A stretch of DNA of 64,000 nt from Geoalkalibacter sp. (lineage in GTDB: Bacteria; Desulfobacterota; Desulfuromonadia; Desulfuromonadales; Geoalkalibacteraceae). The stretch covers positions 1 through 64,000 of the forward strand of contig NZ_JAUWAV010000009.1 in the NCBI RefSeq assembly GCF_030605225.1, given 5' to 3'. Within the stretch, counting starts at the first letter, position 1. Each line of letters starts with the position of its first letter. Both the position numbers and the translations under genes were made by a program. Positions 44,597 through 53,098 of this stretch are shown piece by piece. Under the pieces are notes generated by a model. It saw only the letters and a list, made by a program, of their open reading frames with translations. It was not told the DNA's origin and searched no databases.

Positions 44597-46837
44597 TCAG
44601 CTCCGCCCGCTTTCCTGCTCCTGCCAGGGCAGTTTCACGTACACCTGGGTGCCCTTGCCCAGGCGGCTCTTGACCCATACCTGTCCCCCGTGGCCTTCGA
44701 TCACGTGCTTGACGATGCTCATGCCCAGGCCTGTGCCGTCCACGGCGGTGGTGGAGTTGTCGGCGCGGTAGAAGCGATCGAAGATGCGCGCGCTCTGTTC
44801 CGGCGTCATGCCGATGCCCTGATCGCTGATTTCGATGAGATAGCCGTCGCTTTCGCGCCGCCCGCTGATGCGGATGATTCCGCCGCCGGGCGCGTACTTG
44901 ATGGCGTTGCTGATGATGTTTTCCAGGGCCTGTTCGATTTTGCCGCGATCGAGGGCCAAAATCGCCGGTTCCTCGGGCAGAGCGAGTTCGAAATGGTGCT
45001 TTTGCGTGAGATTTCGGCCGAAAATTTCGGCATCGCGCAGCAGTTCATGAATGTCCACCGGCTCTTTTTCGATGGGGATTTCACGGCCGAGTTCGATGCG
45101 GCTCAGATCGAGCAGGTCGTTGACGATGCGTGAGAGCGCCCAGGATTTTTTGTTGATGTAGGCCAGGGCCTCCTGGGCGGTTTCCGCGGGCAGTTCCTTT
45201 TCGTTGAGCAGCAGTTCCGAATAGCCGATGATGGATGCCAGGGGCGTGCTCAGTTCATGGGCCGCGGTGCAGATGAACTCGCTCTTCATGCGGTCCATGG
45301 TGCGCTCATCGGTCACGTCGTGGATGATGAAGATCATCCCGGCGGCACCTCCCACGCGGGTCTGGATGAGGGAGGTGCGGCCCTCCATGATGCGGCGCGC
45401 CCCGGCGCCGTTACTCAGTTCGAAGTCGAAGCGCAGCCCGCTTTTGCCCTGATTGAGGGCGGCAACCATGGCTTCGCGCAGGTTGGGGAAGGGAATGACC
45501 CGATCGAACACCTCGCCGCTCACCCGTTTCAGCGACAATCCAAGAAGTTCCTCGGCGGGTTTGCTCAAGAGCACGATGCGCCCATGGGGATCGGTGACGA
45601 TGAGGACTTCCTCGACGGAGGTCAGCACGCTGTCGATGCGGTTACGGATGCCGCTGGCGACGAAGTGACCGGCCGGCACCGCGAGCAGCATCATCATGAG
45701 CGCCGTGAGTCCCGTCCAGTAGCCCATGCGGTTCATGGCGCCGCGCAGGCGCAGCTGGCTGTCCTTGAGATCGCTTTCGTAGTAACCGGCGCCGATGACC
45801 CAGTCCCAGGGTTCGAAATAGGAGATCGCCACCACCTTGTTGCGCGGCCTGTCCTCGCCGGGATTTTGCCAGGGGTAGCTCACGAAGGTGACCGGGATCT
45901 TGGCGCCTCGCGCGGTTTCTTCCATCTCCAGGGCTTTTCCGACGATCTCCTGAATGAAATGATGCCCAGCGGCATCGACCTCCTCCCAGAGGTTTTCGCC
46001 GTCGCGGCGCCCGCCCTGGGAAATGATGTAGGTCCCGCGCTGATTGCCCTTGCCCCCCAATACGTAGACATAGCCCGTCTTGCCGACGATGATGTCCATG
46101 ATGCCGCGGCGCAGGCTCTCCAGGCTCTCCTGCTTCACCCCGACGTAGAGGGCGCCGACCACCTCGGTGCCCTGGCTGTTCCAGATCGGCTCATAGGCGG
46201 TGATATGCCAGGCGTTGACCACGAAGGCGCGGCCCTGGAAGGTCTTGCCCTGCAACAGGGCCGCGACCACCGGATCGGGACGGCCGTCGGGCATTCTGGC
46301 GGGAAGGTAGGTGCCGATGGCGCGCCGCCCCTCGGTGTCGATGACGTTGGTCGCCACGCGCAGCATGTCGCCTTCCTTGTTCATGCGCTGAAAAAGCGTC
46401 ACGGTCCCGCCGACCAGGTCGCTGACCTGATCGATGACGGGCGCGCGGACATGGGGCGCATCGATCTGCCCGAGCCACCGGCCGCCCACCAGCATGCGCG
46501 GCAACGCCACCCGGCGAACTTCCTGGGTGTATTGGTTCATGGCGCTCCAGGTGACGGATTCCGCGGAAAAGCTCACCTGACCCTCTTGACCGAGGACGTA
46601 TTCGGCCACGCGCAGATTGCTGTTGATGGTGATTTGCAGGGCTTCCTGGGCGGCTCGGCACATGAGGTAGACATCCTGCGCGATTTTCTGCGCCTCGCTG
46701 CGCGCCTGCCGGTCGATCTCCTGGGCGAAGAATTTTTGCAGGGCCTGCTTCTGGGTCAGGGCGACCCCGGCGGCCACCAGGGCGGTCACCAAAATCGGCA
46801 GAATGGCCATGCTGGTGATGCGGATCCCGATCCTCAC
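44597..46837 (-). CDS. Membrane sensor histidine kinase (Cache-PAS-HisKA-HATPase)
   Basis: This kinase has 746 aa. It has an N-terminal helix (about 8-28), a large periplasmic Cache-type domain (about 30-370) containing GKTGYVYVLG and FVSYPWQNPG, and a second helix (about 378-398). A PAS domain (about 405-510), HisKA with the H-box AAHELSTPLASI, and HATPase with NIISNAIKYAP, DQGIGM and GTGLGMSI follow. Such proteins sense small molecules in the periplasm. The start is the GTG at 46837 (MRIGIRITS), with GAGGAC about ten bases upstream. No response regulator is adjacent, so it may act on a distant partner. Confidence 0.92.
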   Translation of the reverse strand: MRIGIRITSMAILPILVTALVAAGVALTQKQALQKFFAQEIDRQARSEAQKIAQDVYLMCRAAQEALQITINSNLRVAEYVLGQEGQVSFSAESVTWSAMNQYTQEVRRVALPRMLVGGRWLGQIDAPHVRAPVIDQVSDLVGGTVTLFQRMNKEGDMLRVATNVIDTEGRRAIGTYLPARMPDGRPDPVVAALLQGKTFQGRAFVVNAWHITAYEPIWNSQGTEVVGALYVGVKQESLESLRRGIMDIIVGKTGYVYVLGGKGNQRGTYIISQGGRRDGENLWEEVDAAGHHFIQEIVGKALEMEETARGAKIPVTFVSYPWQNPGEDRPRNKVVAISYFEPWDWVIGAGYYESDLKDSQLRLRGAMNRMGYWTGLTALMMMLLAVPAGHFVASGIRNRIDSVLTSVEEVLIVTDPHGRIVLLSKPAEELLGLSLKRVSGEVFDRVIPFPNLREAMVAALNQGKSGLRFDFELSNGAGARRIMEGRTSLIQTRVGGAAGMIFIIHDVTDERTMDRMKSEFICTAAHELSTPLASIIGYSELLLNEKELPAETAQEALAYINKKSWALSRIVNDLLDLSRIELGREIPIEKEPVDIHELLRDAEIFGRNLTQKHHFELALPEEPAILALDRGKIEQALENIISNAIKYAPGGGIIRISGRRESDGYLIEISDQGIGMTPEQSARIFDRFYRADNSTTAVDGTGLGMSIVKHVIEGHGGQVWVKSRLGKGTQVYVKLPWQEQESGRS

Positions 46838-46957
46838 GCCCTGGTGTCCTCGCCAAAGGGGTGGTGAAACCTCGCCCGTCGGCGAGGAGAGATTTTAATG
46901 ATACACCAGATTGGACGGTTGTTTGGGCGAAAGCAGAGAAAAATAAAAGGCGGGGTG

Positions 46958-48013
46958 CTAATTAGGTAAGGCTTCGCGTGGCCAGGCATTGAGGATGGCG
47001 TTGATCAGCGTGGCCAGGGGAATGGCGAAAAACACGCCCCAAAAACCCCAGATGCCGCCGAAGACGAGGATCGCGGCGATGATGGCGACGGGATGCAGGT
47101 TGACCGCTTCGGAAAGCAGCAACGGCGCCAGCAGATTGCCGTCGAGCAACTGGATGATGGCGTAGGCGATGAGGACATAGAAAAACTGCTGGTTGAGACC
47201 CCACTGAAAATAGGCGACCAGCGCCACGGGCAGGGTGACCACCGCCGCGCCGACGTAGGGAATCAGGACCGAAATGCCGACGAGAAAACCCAGCAGCATG
47301 GCGTAATTGATGTCGAGCAGCCAGAAGGTGGTGCCCGTCACGATCCAGACGATGAAGATTTCGAGGATCTTGCCGCGAATGTAGTTGCCGATCTGGCCGT
47401 TGACCTCGCGCCAGACGGTGCGCGCCAGGGTGCGCTCCTGGGGCAGGAAGCTCTGCAGCCATTGCAGAATGCGTTCCTTGTCCTTGAGAAAGAAAAACAC
47501 CAGGATCGGCATGAGCACCAGATAGACCAGCAGGGTGACCAGGCCCAGCACCGAGCTCATGGACACGCTGAGCAGCTTCTGCGCCTGGCGCACCACCTCG
47601 GCGCGCAAGGTGGTGGCGATTTCATGGAGCTGGTTTTCGGAGATCAGGCGCGGGTAGCGCTCCGGCAGGGTCATGAGCGCCGTCTGGGCTTCACTGATCA
47701 TGACCGGCAATTGCTGGATGAGCTGCGTGACCTGCTTGATCAACAGCGGCACCAGCCAGAAAAAGCCGATGAAGAGCAGGGTGAGAAACAACGAAAACAC
47801 CAGGATCACCGCGGCCAGGCGCGGGACTCCCAGGCGTCCCATGGAGCGCACCGGCGCCTCAAGCAGGTAGGCGATGACCAGGCTGGCGAAGAAAGGCACC
47901 AGCATGTGGCCGAAGAGCAGCACGACGACCAGGCCCGCCACCAACAGAGCCAGGAGAATCACGACCTGCTGATCGGAGAGCTGACGACGGAACCAGTTGG
48001 AGATGATTTTCAT
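46958..48013 (-). CDS. AI-2E family transporter
   Basis: This 351-aa membrane protein (PF01594, YdiK/PerM-like) has about eight helices and the family core YLVLMPILVFFFLKDKERIL and a C-terminal GGIWGFWGVFFAIPLATL. Family members include the AI-2 exporter TqsA but also transporters of other substrates, so the substrate is not known. The ATG at 48013 has a weak ribosome site. It is encoded 120 bases upstream of the histidine kinase in the same direction. Confidence 0.88.
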   Translation of the reverse strand: MKIISNWFRRQLSDQQVVILLALLVAGLVVVLLFGHMLVPFFASLVIAYLLEAPVRSMGRLGVPRLAAVILVFSLFLTLLFIGFFWLVPLLIKQVTQLIQQLPVMISEAQTALMTLPERYPRLISENQLHEIATTLRAEVVRQAQKLLSVSMSSVLGLVTLLVYLVLMPILVFFFLKDKERILQWLQSFLPQERTLARTVWREVNGQIGNYIRGKILEIFIVWIVTGTTFWLLDINYAMLLGFLVGISVLIPYVGAAVVTLPVALVAYFQWGLNQQFFYVLIAYAIIQLLDGNLLAPLLLSEAVNLHPVAIIAAILVFGGIWGFWGVFFAIPLATLINAILNAWPREALPN

Positions 48014-48119
48014 GGGACGCTCGAAACACTTCGGGGTCGTGATTTTTCAGAGGCAGGTATCTTATCACAAACCGGCGGGAAGAAAAGAGATTCTCGGAGG
48101 GCGCGCAAGGGCCTCAGCC

Positions 48120-48147
48120 TTGACATGCCCCCTCGGGAGGGTAAGAA
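48120..48147 (+). promoter_or_regulatory. Promoter of the M24 peptidase gene
   Basis: TTGACA (48120-48125), 16 bases, TAAGAA (48142-48147). It predicts a leader of about 42 bases. Confidence 0.5.
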
Positions 48148-48195
48148 TGTGCCATCCCTTGCCTGGATTGTTCAACTCACTCTGGAGGTTTTCCC

Positions 48196-49386
48196 ATGCG
48201 CATCACCCCCCTCGCCGAACTTGAGCGTCGTTTTCAGGCCCTGCAGCAGCAGATGAGCGTCGTCGGCCTTGATGCCGTGCTGGTGCTGCAAAATGCCGAC
48301 CTCTTCTATTTCACCGGATCCATCCAGCAGGGCGTGCTCTATGTGCCCTCCTCCGGCGAACCCATCTACATGGTGCGCAAGGACTATACGCGGGCGCGCA
48401 TGGAGTGCGGCCTCAAGGAACTGGTGCCGTTTCGCAGTCCCAAGGACATCCCCGGCATCCTCGCCGATTTCAACCGCCGGCTGCCCAAGCAGATCGGCTA
48501 TGAACTCGATGTCCTGCCGGCGGCAACCTTCGAGCGTTTGCACAAGGTGTTCGGCGCGGCCGAGGCGAAGGATGCCAGCCACCTCATCCGTACCGTGCGC
48601 GCCGTTAAGTCCGATTACGAAATCGAGATCATGAAGGATGCCGCGCTGATGGTCGACCGGGTCTGCCAACGGGCGAAAGAGGTCATCCGTGTTGGCATGA
48701 CCGACCTCGAACTGGCCGCCGAACTGGAATTCACGGCCCGCAAACTCGGCCACCAGGGCATCACGCGCATGCGCGGTTTCAACTCCGAGCTGTTTTACGG
48801 GCACATCTTCTCCGGGGCCGACAGTGCCGCGCCGGCCTTTCTCGATGCGCCCCTCGGCGGCATCGGCGTCAATCCCAGCATCGGCCAGGGGGCGAGCTAC
48901 AAGCGCATCGAAGCCAATCAGCCCATCATCGTTGATTTCGCCGGTGCCTTTGACGGTTATCTGGTCGATCAGACCCGGGTTTTTTGTGTCGGCGGATTGC
49001 CCGAGCCGCTCGCCAAGGCTTACGAGGACATGATCGCCATCGAGCGGCGCTTAAAAGAGCTGGCGCGGCCCGGCGCGGTCTGGGGCGAACTCTACGAGGC
49101 CTGCTGCGCCCTCGCTGCGGAGTTGGGTCACAAGGAGCACTTCATGGGGGCGCCCGGCGCTCAGGTGTCCTTCATCGGGCACGGCATCGGCGTGGAAATC
49201 GACGAGTATCCTTTCATCGCCCGTGGCTTCAAGGACCAGGTGCTGGAAGAAAACATGACCTTCGCCTTCGAGCCCAAGGTGGTTTATCCGGGCCTTGGCG
49301 CGGTGGGGGTGGAAAACACCTTCTGGGTGGCCGCCGACGGCCTCAAGCACCTGACCTTTACCAGCGAGGAGTTGGTGGTTCTCTAG
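48196..49386 (+). CDS. M24 family Xaa-Pro-type aminopeptidase
   Basis: This two-domain metallopeptidase has 396 aa. It has an N-terminal creatinase-like domain (about 5-150) and a C-terminal pita-bread domain (about 165-396). The metal ligands are visible as the two aspartates in VDFAGAFDGYLVDQTR, the histidine in GHGIGVEIDEYPF, and glutamates in FEPKVV and GVENTFW. It should remove N-terminal residues from Pro-containing peptides. CTGGAGG precedes the ATG at 48196. Confidence 0.92.
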   Translation: MRITPLAELERRFQALQQQMSVVGLDAVLVLQNADLFYFTGSIQQGVLYVPSSGEPIYMVRKDYTRARMECGLKELVPFRSPKDIPGILADFNRRLPKQIGYELDVLPAATFERLHKVFGAAEAKDASHLIRTVRAVKSDYEIEIMKDAALMVDRVCQRAKEVIRVGMTDLELAAELEFTARKLGHQGITRMRGFNSELFYGHIFSGADSAAPAFLDAPLGGIGVNPSIGQGASYKRIEANQPIIVDFAGAFDGYLVDQTRVFCVGGLPEPLAKAYEDMIAIERRLKELARPGAVWGELYEACCALAAELGHKEHFMGAPGAQVSFIGHGIGVEIDEYPFIARGFKDQVLEENMTFAFEPKVVYPGLGAVGVENTFWVAADGLKHLTFTSEELVVL

Positions 49387-49403
49387 GTACTACAAGACAG
49401 GGG

Positions 49404-49450
49404 CATCCCCCAATCCCCGAGCCGTCCTTGGCGGGCGGGGTTGGGGGATG
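49404..49450. repeat. Large inverted repeat after the M24 peptidase gene
   Basis: CATCCCCCAATCCCC (49404-49418) and GGGGTTGGGGGATG (49437-49450) pair with a single bulged base over an 18-base loop that itself contains CCG/CGG. There is no T run, so it is either a protective mRNA 3' hairpin or a mobile intergenic repeat. Confidence 0.6.
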
Positions 49451-49473
49451 GGCCCAATAGGCTCGGCACGCGC

Positions 49474-49833
49474 CTAGAAGCGATAGCAAAAATAATCCGA
49501 GGCGCTGTAATCGAACAGGGAGACGGTGTTGTCCAGCACATGGCCGCTGAAATGGCAGCCGCTCTGATGGTCGAAGCCGTCAAACAGCCGCCCGTGGACG
49601 CTGAAGCACAGGTGTTGGCCGGTTTCGGTCAGAATGCAGAAGTTGGCTCCCTGGGGGTCGCGTTTCACCTTGCAGTTTCTTTCCGGACCGTGCTTGAAAA
49701 CGTGTTGAAAGAGCAGGTTCTCCTCTCCCTTGAGGCTTTTTTCCCGCGAACGGTCATAGAGAACCCTGATGCTTTGATTGCCGATGACCGAACCCGCCAG
49801 ATACGCCAATCTCGCCCGTTTGTCCGCGTTCAT
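49474..49833 (-). CDS. Small hypothetical protein sharing a promoter motif with gltA
   Basis: I do not recognise this 119-aa protein. It is basic at the N-terminus (MNADKRARLAYLAGSVIG), has several scattered cysteines and histidines, and ends with aromatic residues (SDYFCYRF). There is no signal peptide or membrane helix. GGAGGAGAAGG lies just before the ATG at 49833. Its upstream region, on the minus strand, contains the same 15-base element as the citrate synthase promoter, so the two may be controlled together. Confidence 0.65.
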   Translation of the reverse strand: MNADKRARLAYLAGSVIGNQSIRVLYDRSREKSLKGEENLLFQHVFKHGPERNCKVKRDPQGANFCILTETGQHLCFSVHGRLFDGFDHQSGCHFSGHVLDNTVSLFDYSASDYFCYRF

Positions 49834-49933
49834 CCTTCTCCTCCTTCGCACTGCGTGTTTTCGTCCTCGGCCCCCGTGGCCGCGGATCGACACGAAATTC
49901 TCTTTATGGAAAATAATGTCATATGTGGATTTA

Positions 49934-49967
49934 AAATAATGTATACAGAATATTTCTGAAAAAGCAA
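49934..49967 (-). promoter_or_regulatory. Promoter with a second copy of the 15-base gltA element
   Basis: On the minus strand TTGCTT (49967-49962), 16 bases and TATACA (49945-49940) form a promoter. The -10 lies within CTGTATACATTATTT (49948-49934), identical to 7511-7525. The next 100 bases towards the start codon hold a leader with no gene. Confidence 0.55.
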
Positions 49968-50007
49968 GAAAGGGGAAAAAATTCCTGAAATGATAAATCG
50001 TGAAAAG

Positions 50008-50035
50008 AAAAAAGGGCGCCGGCGGCGCCCTTTTT
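50008..50035 (-). terminator. Terminator of the outer-membrane protein gene
   Basis: A perfect GGGCGCC/GGCGCCC stem is flanked by six A and five T; on the minus strand the A run becomes the terminal T run. Confidence 0.9.
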
Positions 50036-50052
50036 CATGGTGTGGGGAAAAT

Positions 50053-51561
50053 TTAGAAGTCGATGCTCAGCATGGCGGCGAGTCGTGCTTCACGAGGGAT
50101 GTCATCGCCATCGAACTCTTCCTTCTCGGTGGCCACGGCGCCGGCCAGATCCAAGCGCAGGGCCCAGAGGTTCAGGCCCAGGCCCGCGGTGTAGACCCAG
50201 TCGATGTCGCTGTTCGCCAGGTTCTTGTAGGCGCCGGCGCGCAAAGCCAGCACGCGGAAGGCATCCCATTCCAAGCCGAAGGACGCATAACGGGTCTTGT
50301 AGGAAGAGAAGGTCGTGCCGTTTTCCGTGAGATCGAGATCCGCCGCCAGGGTCAGGGTGGTGAAGGGGATGAAGGCCACTCCCGCGCGCACCTGGGGATC
50401 GAGGCGCGTATCGCTGACGGTGGTGGTGACCGTTTGGCCGTTGGAGAGGGTCGTGGTTTTGGTGAATCCGTCGAATTTGGGGGCGTTGAGATTGCGGCCC
50501 ACCAGGCCGAAATTGACGTATTTGTAGCGGCCGAGCAGACCCAAATCGATGCCGAAATTGGCCGATTGGTTGTAATCGTCGTCCATTTGGCGGATGACCT
50601 CGTCAGTGTTGTCATCGAAGACAAAGATTTGTGTGCCGTAAACCCGGCCCAGCATGAATTTCAGGCTGGCGCCCAAAGACCAGTTCTCGTTGAGTGCGTG
50701 GCCGTAGCTGAGGGGAATTTCCATGAGTCCGAAGCCATCAAGGGCGACGGTGGTGCGATTGTTTTTCAAGGCAGTTGCTGCATCGCCACCGGGCTCATTC
50801 GCGGCAGCTACCAGCAGGTCGACGCTCTGCTGGGCCTGATCGGGGCGTATGCCCTGCTGGCGTGCCAGAAAATCCACGCGCTGGATGGCGGTTTGATCAA
50901 AATTAGCCGCTGCCAGCTGCGCCTGCTGTTCAGCAGTGAAGAGCAGTGTTGCACCATCATTGCCGGTGATTTCGGGAAGAGCGCTGATGTCGGCGCCCAG
51001 ATTGCCGTTGATGCCAAAATTCTCGCTGTCGATTTCAACCACGCGCCCAGTGCCTTGCACATAGGTGCGCACACCCATGCCAAAACGGCCGATGCGCGCT
51101 CCCAATCCGGCGTTTAGATCCGCAGTGATGGCGTTGCCGGGATCATCGAGACCGGACAAGCCACCAACAATCTCCACCAGATCCTGCAGGTCGCTTTGGC
51201 TTTGGACGCCTGTGCTGAGGCGGTCAATATCCATATTGGCGAGGGGATCGAGATACTTGCCGAACTCGTTGTGCAGGCGATAGCCCAGACCGGCGTCAAG
51301 ATCGATGCCCCAGAACTTGCGGCCGCAATCATTGTTGTCGCAATCAAAGCGCTGACCCTGCTCGTCGCGCAGGTTGAAAAAGCCGAAGGCCGCCGGGTTG
51401 TAGTACTGAGCGGTGGTGTCGGTGACCGCCGCGACGCCCGCGCCGCCCATGCCGAGGGCGCGTGGCCCGACGGGTACGAAATCCTGGGCCGCGACCGGCG
51501 CCGAGGCCAAACCGCAAGCCAGGGCGGTGGCGGCTACGATTGTTTTTTTGAAAAGCGCCAT
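50053..51561 (-). CDS. TraF/FadL-like outer-membrane beta-barrel protein
   Basis: This 502-aa protein has a signal peptide (about 1-32, ending APVAAQ) and the typical start of the chromosomal 'conjugal transfer protein TraF'/OMPP1 family: GPRALGMGGAGVAAVTDTTAQYYNPAA. The rest alternates short hydrophobic strands with acidic loops and ends with phenylalanine (MLSIDF), a mark of outer-membrane barrels. Conjugation genes are absent here, so TraF is only a family name. GGAGGGAG precedes the ATG at 51561; the frame is open further upstream. It is last in a minus-strand run after pncB. Confidence 0.8.
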   Translation of the reverse strand: MALFKKTIVAATALACGLASAPVAAQDFVPVGPRALGMGGAGVAAVTDTTAQYYNPAAFGFFNLRDEQGQRFDCDNNDCGRKFWGIDLDAGLGYRLHNEFGKYLDPLANMDIDRLSTGVQSQSDLQDLVEIVGGLSGLDDPGNAITADLNAGLGARIGRFGMGVRTYVQGTGRVVEIDSENFGINGNLGADISALPEITGNDGATLLFTAEQQAQLAAANFDQTAIQRVDFLARQQGIRPDQAQQSVDLLVAAANEPGGDAATALKNNRTTVALDGFGLMEIPLSYGHALNENWSLGASLKFMLGRVYGTQIFVFDDNTDEVIRQMDDDYNQSANFGIDLGLLGRYKYVNFGLVGRNLNAPKFDGFTKTTTLSNGQTVTTTVSDTRLDPQVRAGVAFIPFTTLTLAADLDLTENGTTFSSYKTRYASFGLEWDAFRVLALRAGAYKNLANSDIDWVYTAGLGLNLWALRLDLAGAVATEKEEFDGDDIPREARLAAMLSIDF

Positions 51562-51601
51562 GAAAAAACTCCCTCCACATTGAGATTTTGTGATTAGGGG
51601 G

Positions 51602-51630
51602 TTTTTATCATGTTGTTTGTTGTAGCACAA
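51602..51630 (-). promoter_or_regulatory. Candidate promoter of the outer-membrane protein gene
   Basis: On the minus strand TTGTGC (51630-51625), 17 bases and TAAAAA (51607-51602) lie in an AT-rich gap after pncB, suggesting that the barrel gene has its own start. Confidence 0.42.
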
Positions 51631-51646
51631 GAAAATTTTAATAAAT

Positions 51647-53083
51647 TTAATTTTTCTCGCTGCTGCCATCAAGGCCTTGCATGAGTTGGCCGCGCAGGTC
51701 GTGCAACCCTTGGGTGATGGAGATCTTGTAGACATGGGGATTGGTCAGGCGCAGGCAGCCGGCGGGCAACCGTCGCAACTGCGCGGCACAGCGGTCGGCG
51801 GCCTGGTCGAGGCTCTCCGGCGGGACGACCATTTCGCCCCCTTCCATGACCAGCTGATGGAGCGGTTCAAAACGCACACCGGAGGGCAGGAGTTTGTTGC
51901 GGGCGGGATTTGTCGGGTCATAAACCACCTCGCCGACCTGGGGCGAATCGCCTTCGTGGCCGATCAGATCGAGGTGAAAGGTGCCGTCGGGTTCCACCAC
52001 GCGCCAGATTTTTTTGCGGTCGGGAAGAGTGGCCTTGGCGATGTCCGAGGTCGTTTTCATCTTGGGTTTGCCATCGAGCCGCACCAGCTTGTAGACGCCG
52101 CCCAACGCGCCGCCCCCTTCGCCCTGGCAGGTGGCCAGGCGTGTGCCGACCCCGTAGATGTCGATGCGGCCGCCTTCGTTACGGATGGATTGAATCACCT
52201 CCTCGTCAAGTTCGTTGGAGGCGACGATCTTCACCCCGGGAAAACCGGCCTCATCGAACAGGCGCCGCGCCTCGCGGCTGAGATAGGCGAGATCGCCCGA
52301 ATCCAGGCGGATGCCGAGCATCTCGTGACCCTTGGCGCGCAGTTCCCGCGCGACGGTGATGGCATGAGGAATGCCGCTCTTGAGGGTGTCGAAGGTGTCG
52401 ACCAGCAGCACGCAGCTGTCGGGAAAGCACTCGGCGTAGGCGCGAAAGGCGCTCAGTTCATCGGGAAAGGCCATCACCCAGCTGTGGGCGTGGGTGCCCT
52501 TGACCGGCAGGCCGAAGGTTTGCCCGCCCAGCACGTTGCTGGTGCTGCGCACTCCGCCGATGCAAGCGGCGCGAGCCACGCTCAGTCCGCCATCGGGGCC
52601 TTGGGCGCGCCGCAGGCCGAATTCGATGACCGTGCCTTCGGGTTGCGCGGCGACCGTCAGACGCGCCGCCTTGGTCGCCACCAGGGTTTGAAAATTGATC
52701 AGGTTGAGCAGGGCCGTTTCGACGAACTGCGCCTCGGCCAGGGTTCCCTCCACGGTGAGCAGGGGCTCGTGGGGAAACACCAGGCTTCCCTCGGGCGGCG
52801 CGCTGACCCTCCCGCGAAAACGAAAATCCCTTAGAAAATCGATGAATTTGGTCTTGAAAATGCCGAGTCCGGCGAGATAGCGCAGATCCGCGTCGGTGAA
52901 GCGCAGGTCGCGCAGATACTCCAGGGCGGGCGCCAGGCCGGCGAACACCGCGTAGCTGCCGCGAAAGGGCAGGGTGCGAAAAAACAAATCGAAAGTCGCC
53001 GGCAGCTCATGCATGCCCTCGTCGAGATAGCCGGCAAGCATGGTCAGTTCGTAGAGATCGGTCATCAGGGCCGGGTAGCGCAT
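51647..53083 (-). CDS. pncB: Nicotinate phosphoribosyltransferase
   Basis: This enzyme makes nicotinate mononucleotide from nicotinic acid and PRPP, salvaging the pyridine ring for NAD. The 478-aa sequence starts MTDLYELTMLAGYL, and has the family block EFGLRRAQGPDGGLSVARAA, STSNVLGG, KGTHAHSWVMAF and IRLDSGDLAYLS. AGGAGG lies before the ATG at 53083. It follows the sirtuin gene by 15 bases; sirtuins release nicotinamide, so the two probably serve NAD recycling. Confidence 0.95.
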   Translation of the reverse strand: MRYPALMTDLYELTMLAGYLDEGMHELPATFDLFFRTLPFRGSYAVFAGLAPALEYLRDLRFTDADLRYLAGLGIFKTKFIDFLRDFRFRGRVSAPPEGSLVFPHEPLLTVEGTLAEAQFVETALLNLINFQTLVATKAARLTVAAQPEGTVIEFGLRRAQGPDGGLSVARAACIGGVRSTSNVLGGQTFGLPVKGTHAHSWVMAFPDELSAFRAYAECFPDSCVLLVDTFDTLKSGIPHAITVARELRAKGHEMLGIRLDSGDLAYLSREARRLFDEAGFPGVKIVASNELDEEVIQSIRNEGGRIDIYGVGTRLATCQGEGGGALGGVYKLVRLDGKPKMKTTSDIAKATLPDRKKIWRVVEPDGTFHLDLIGHEGDSPQVGEVVYDPTNPARNKLLPSGVRFEPLHQLVMEGGEMVVPPESLDQAADRCAAQLRRLPAGCLRLTNPHVYKISITQGLHDLRGQLMQGLDGSSEKN

Positions 53084-53098
53084 GGCGCCTCCTAGGCG

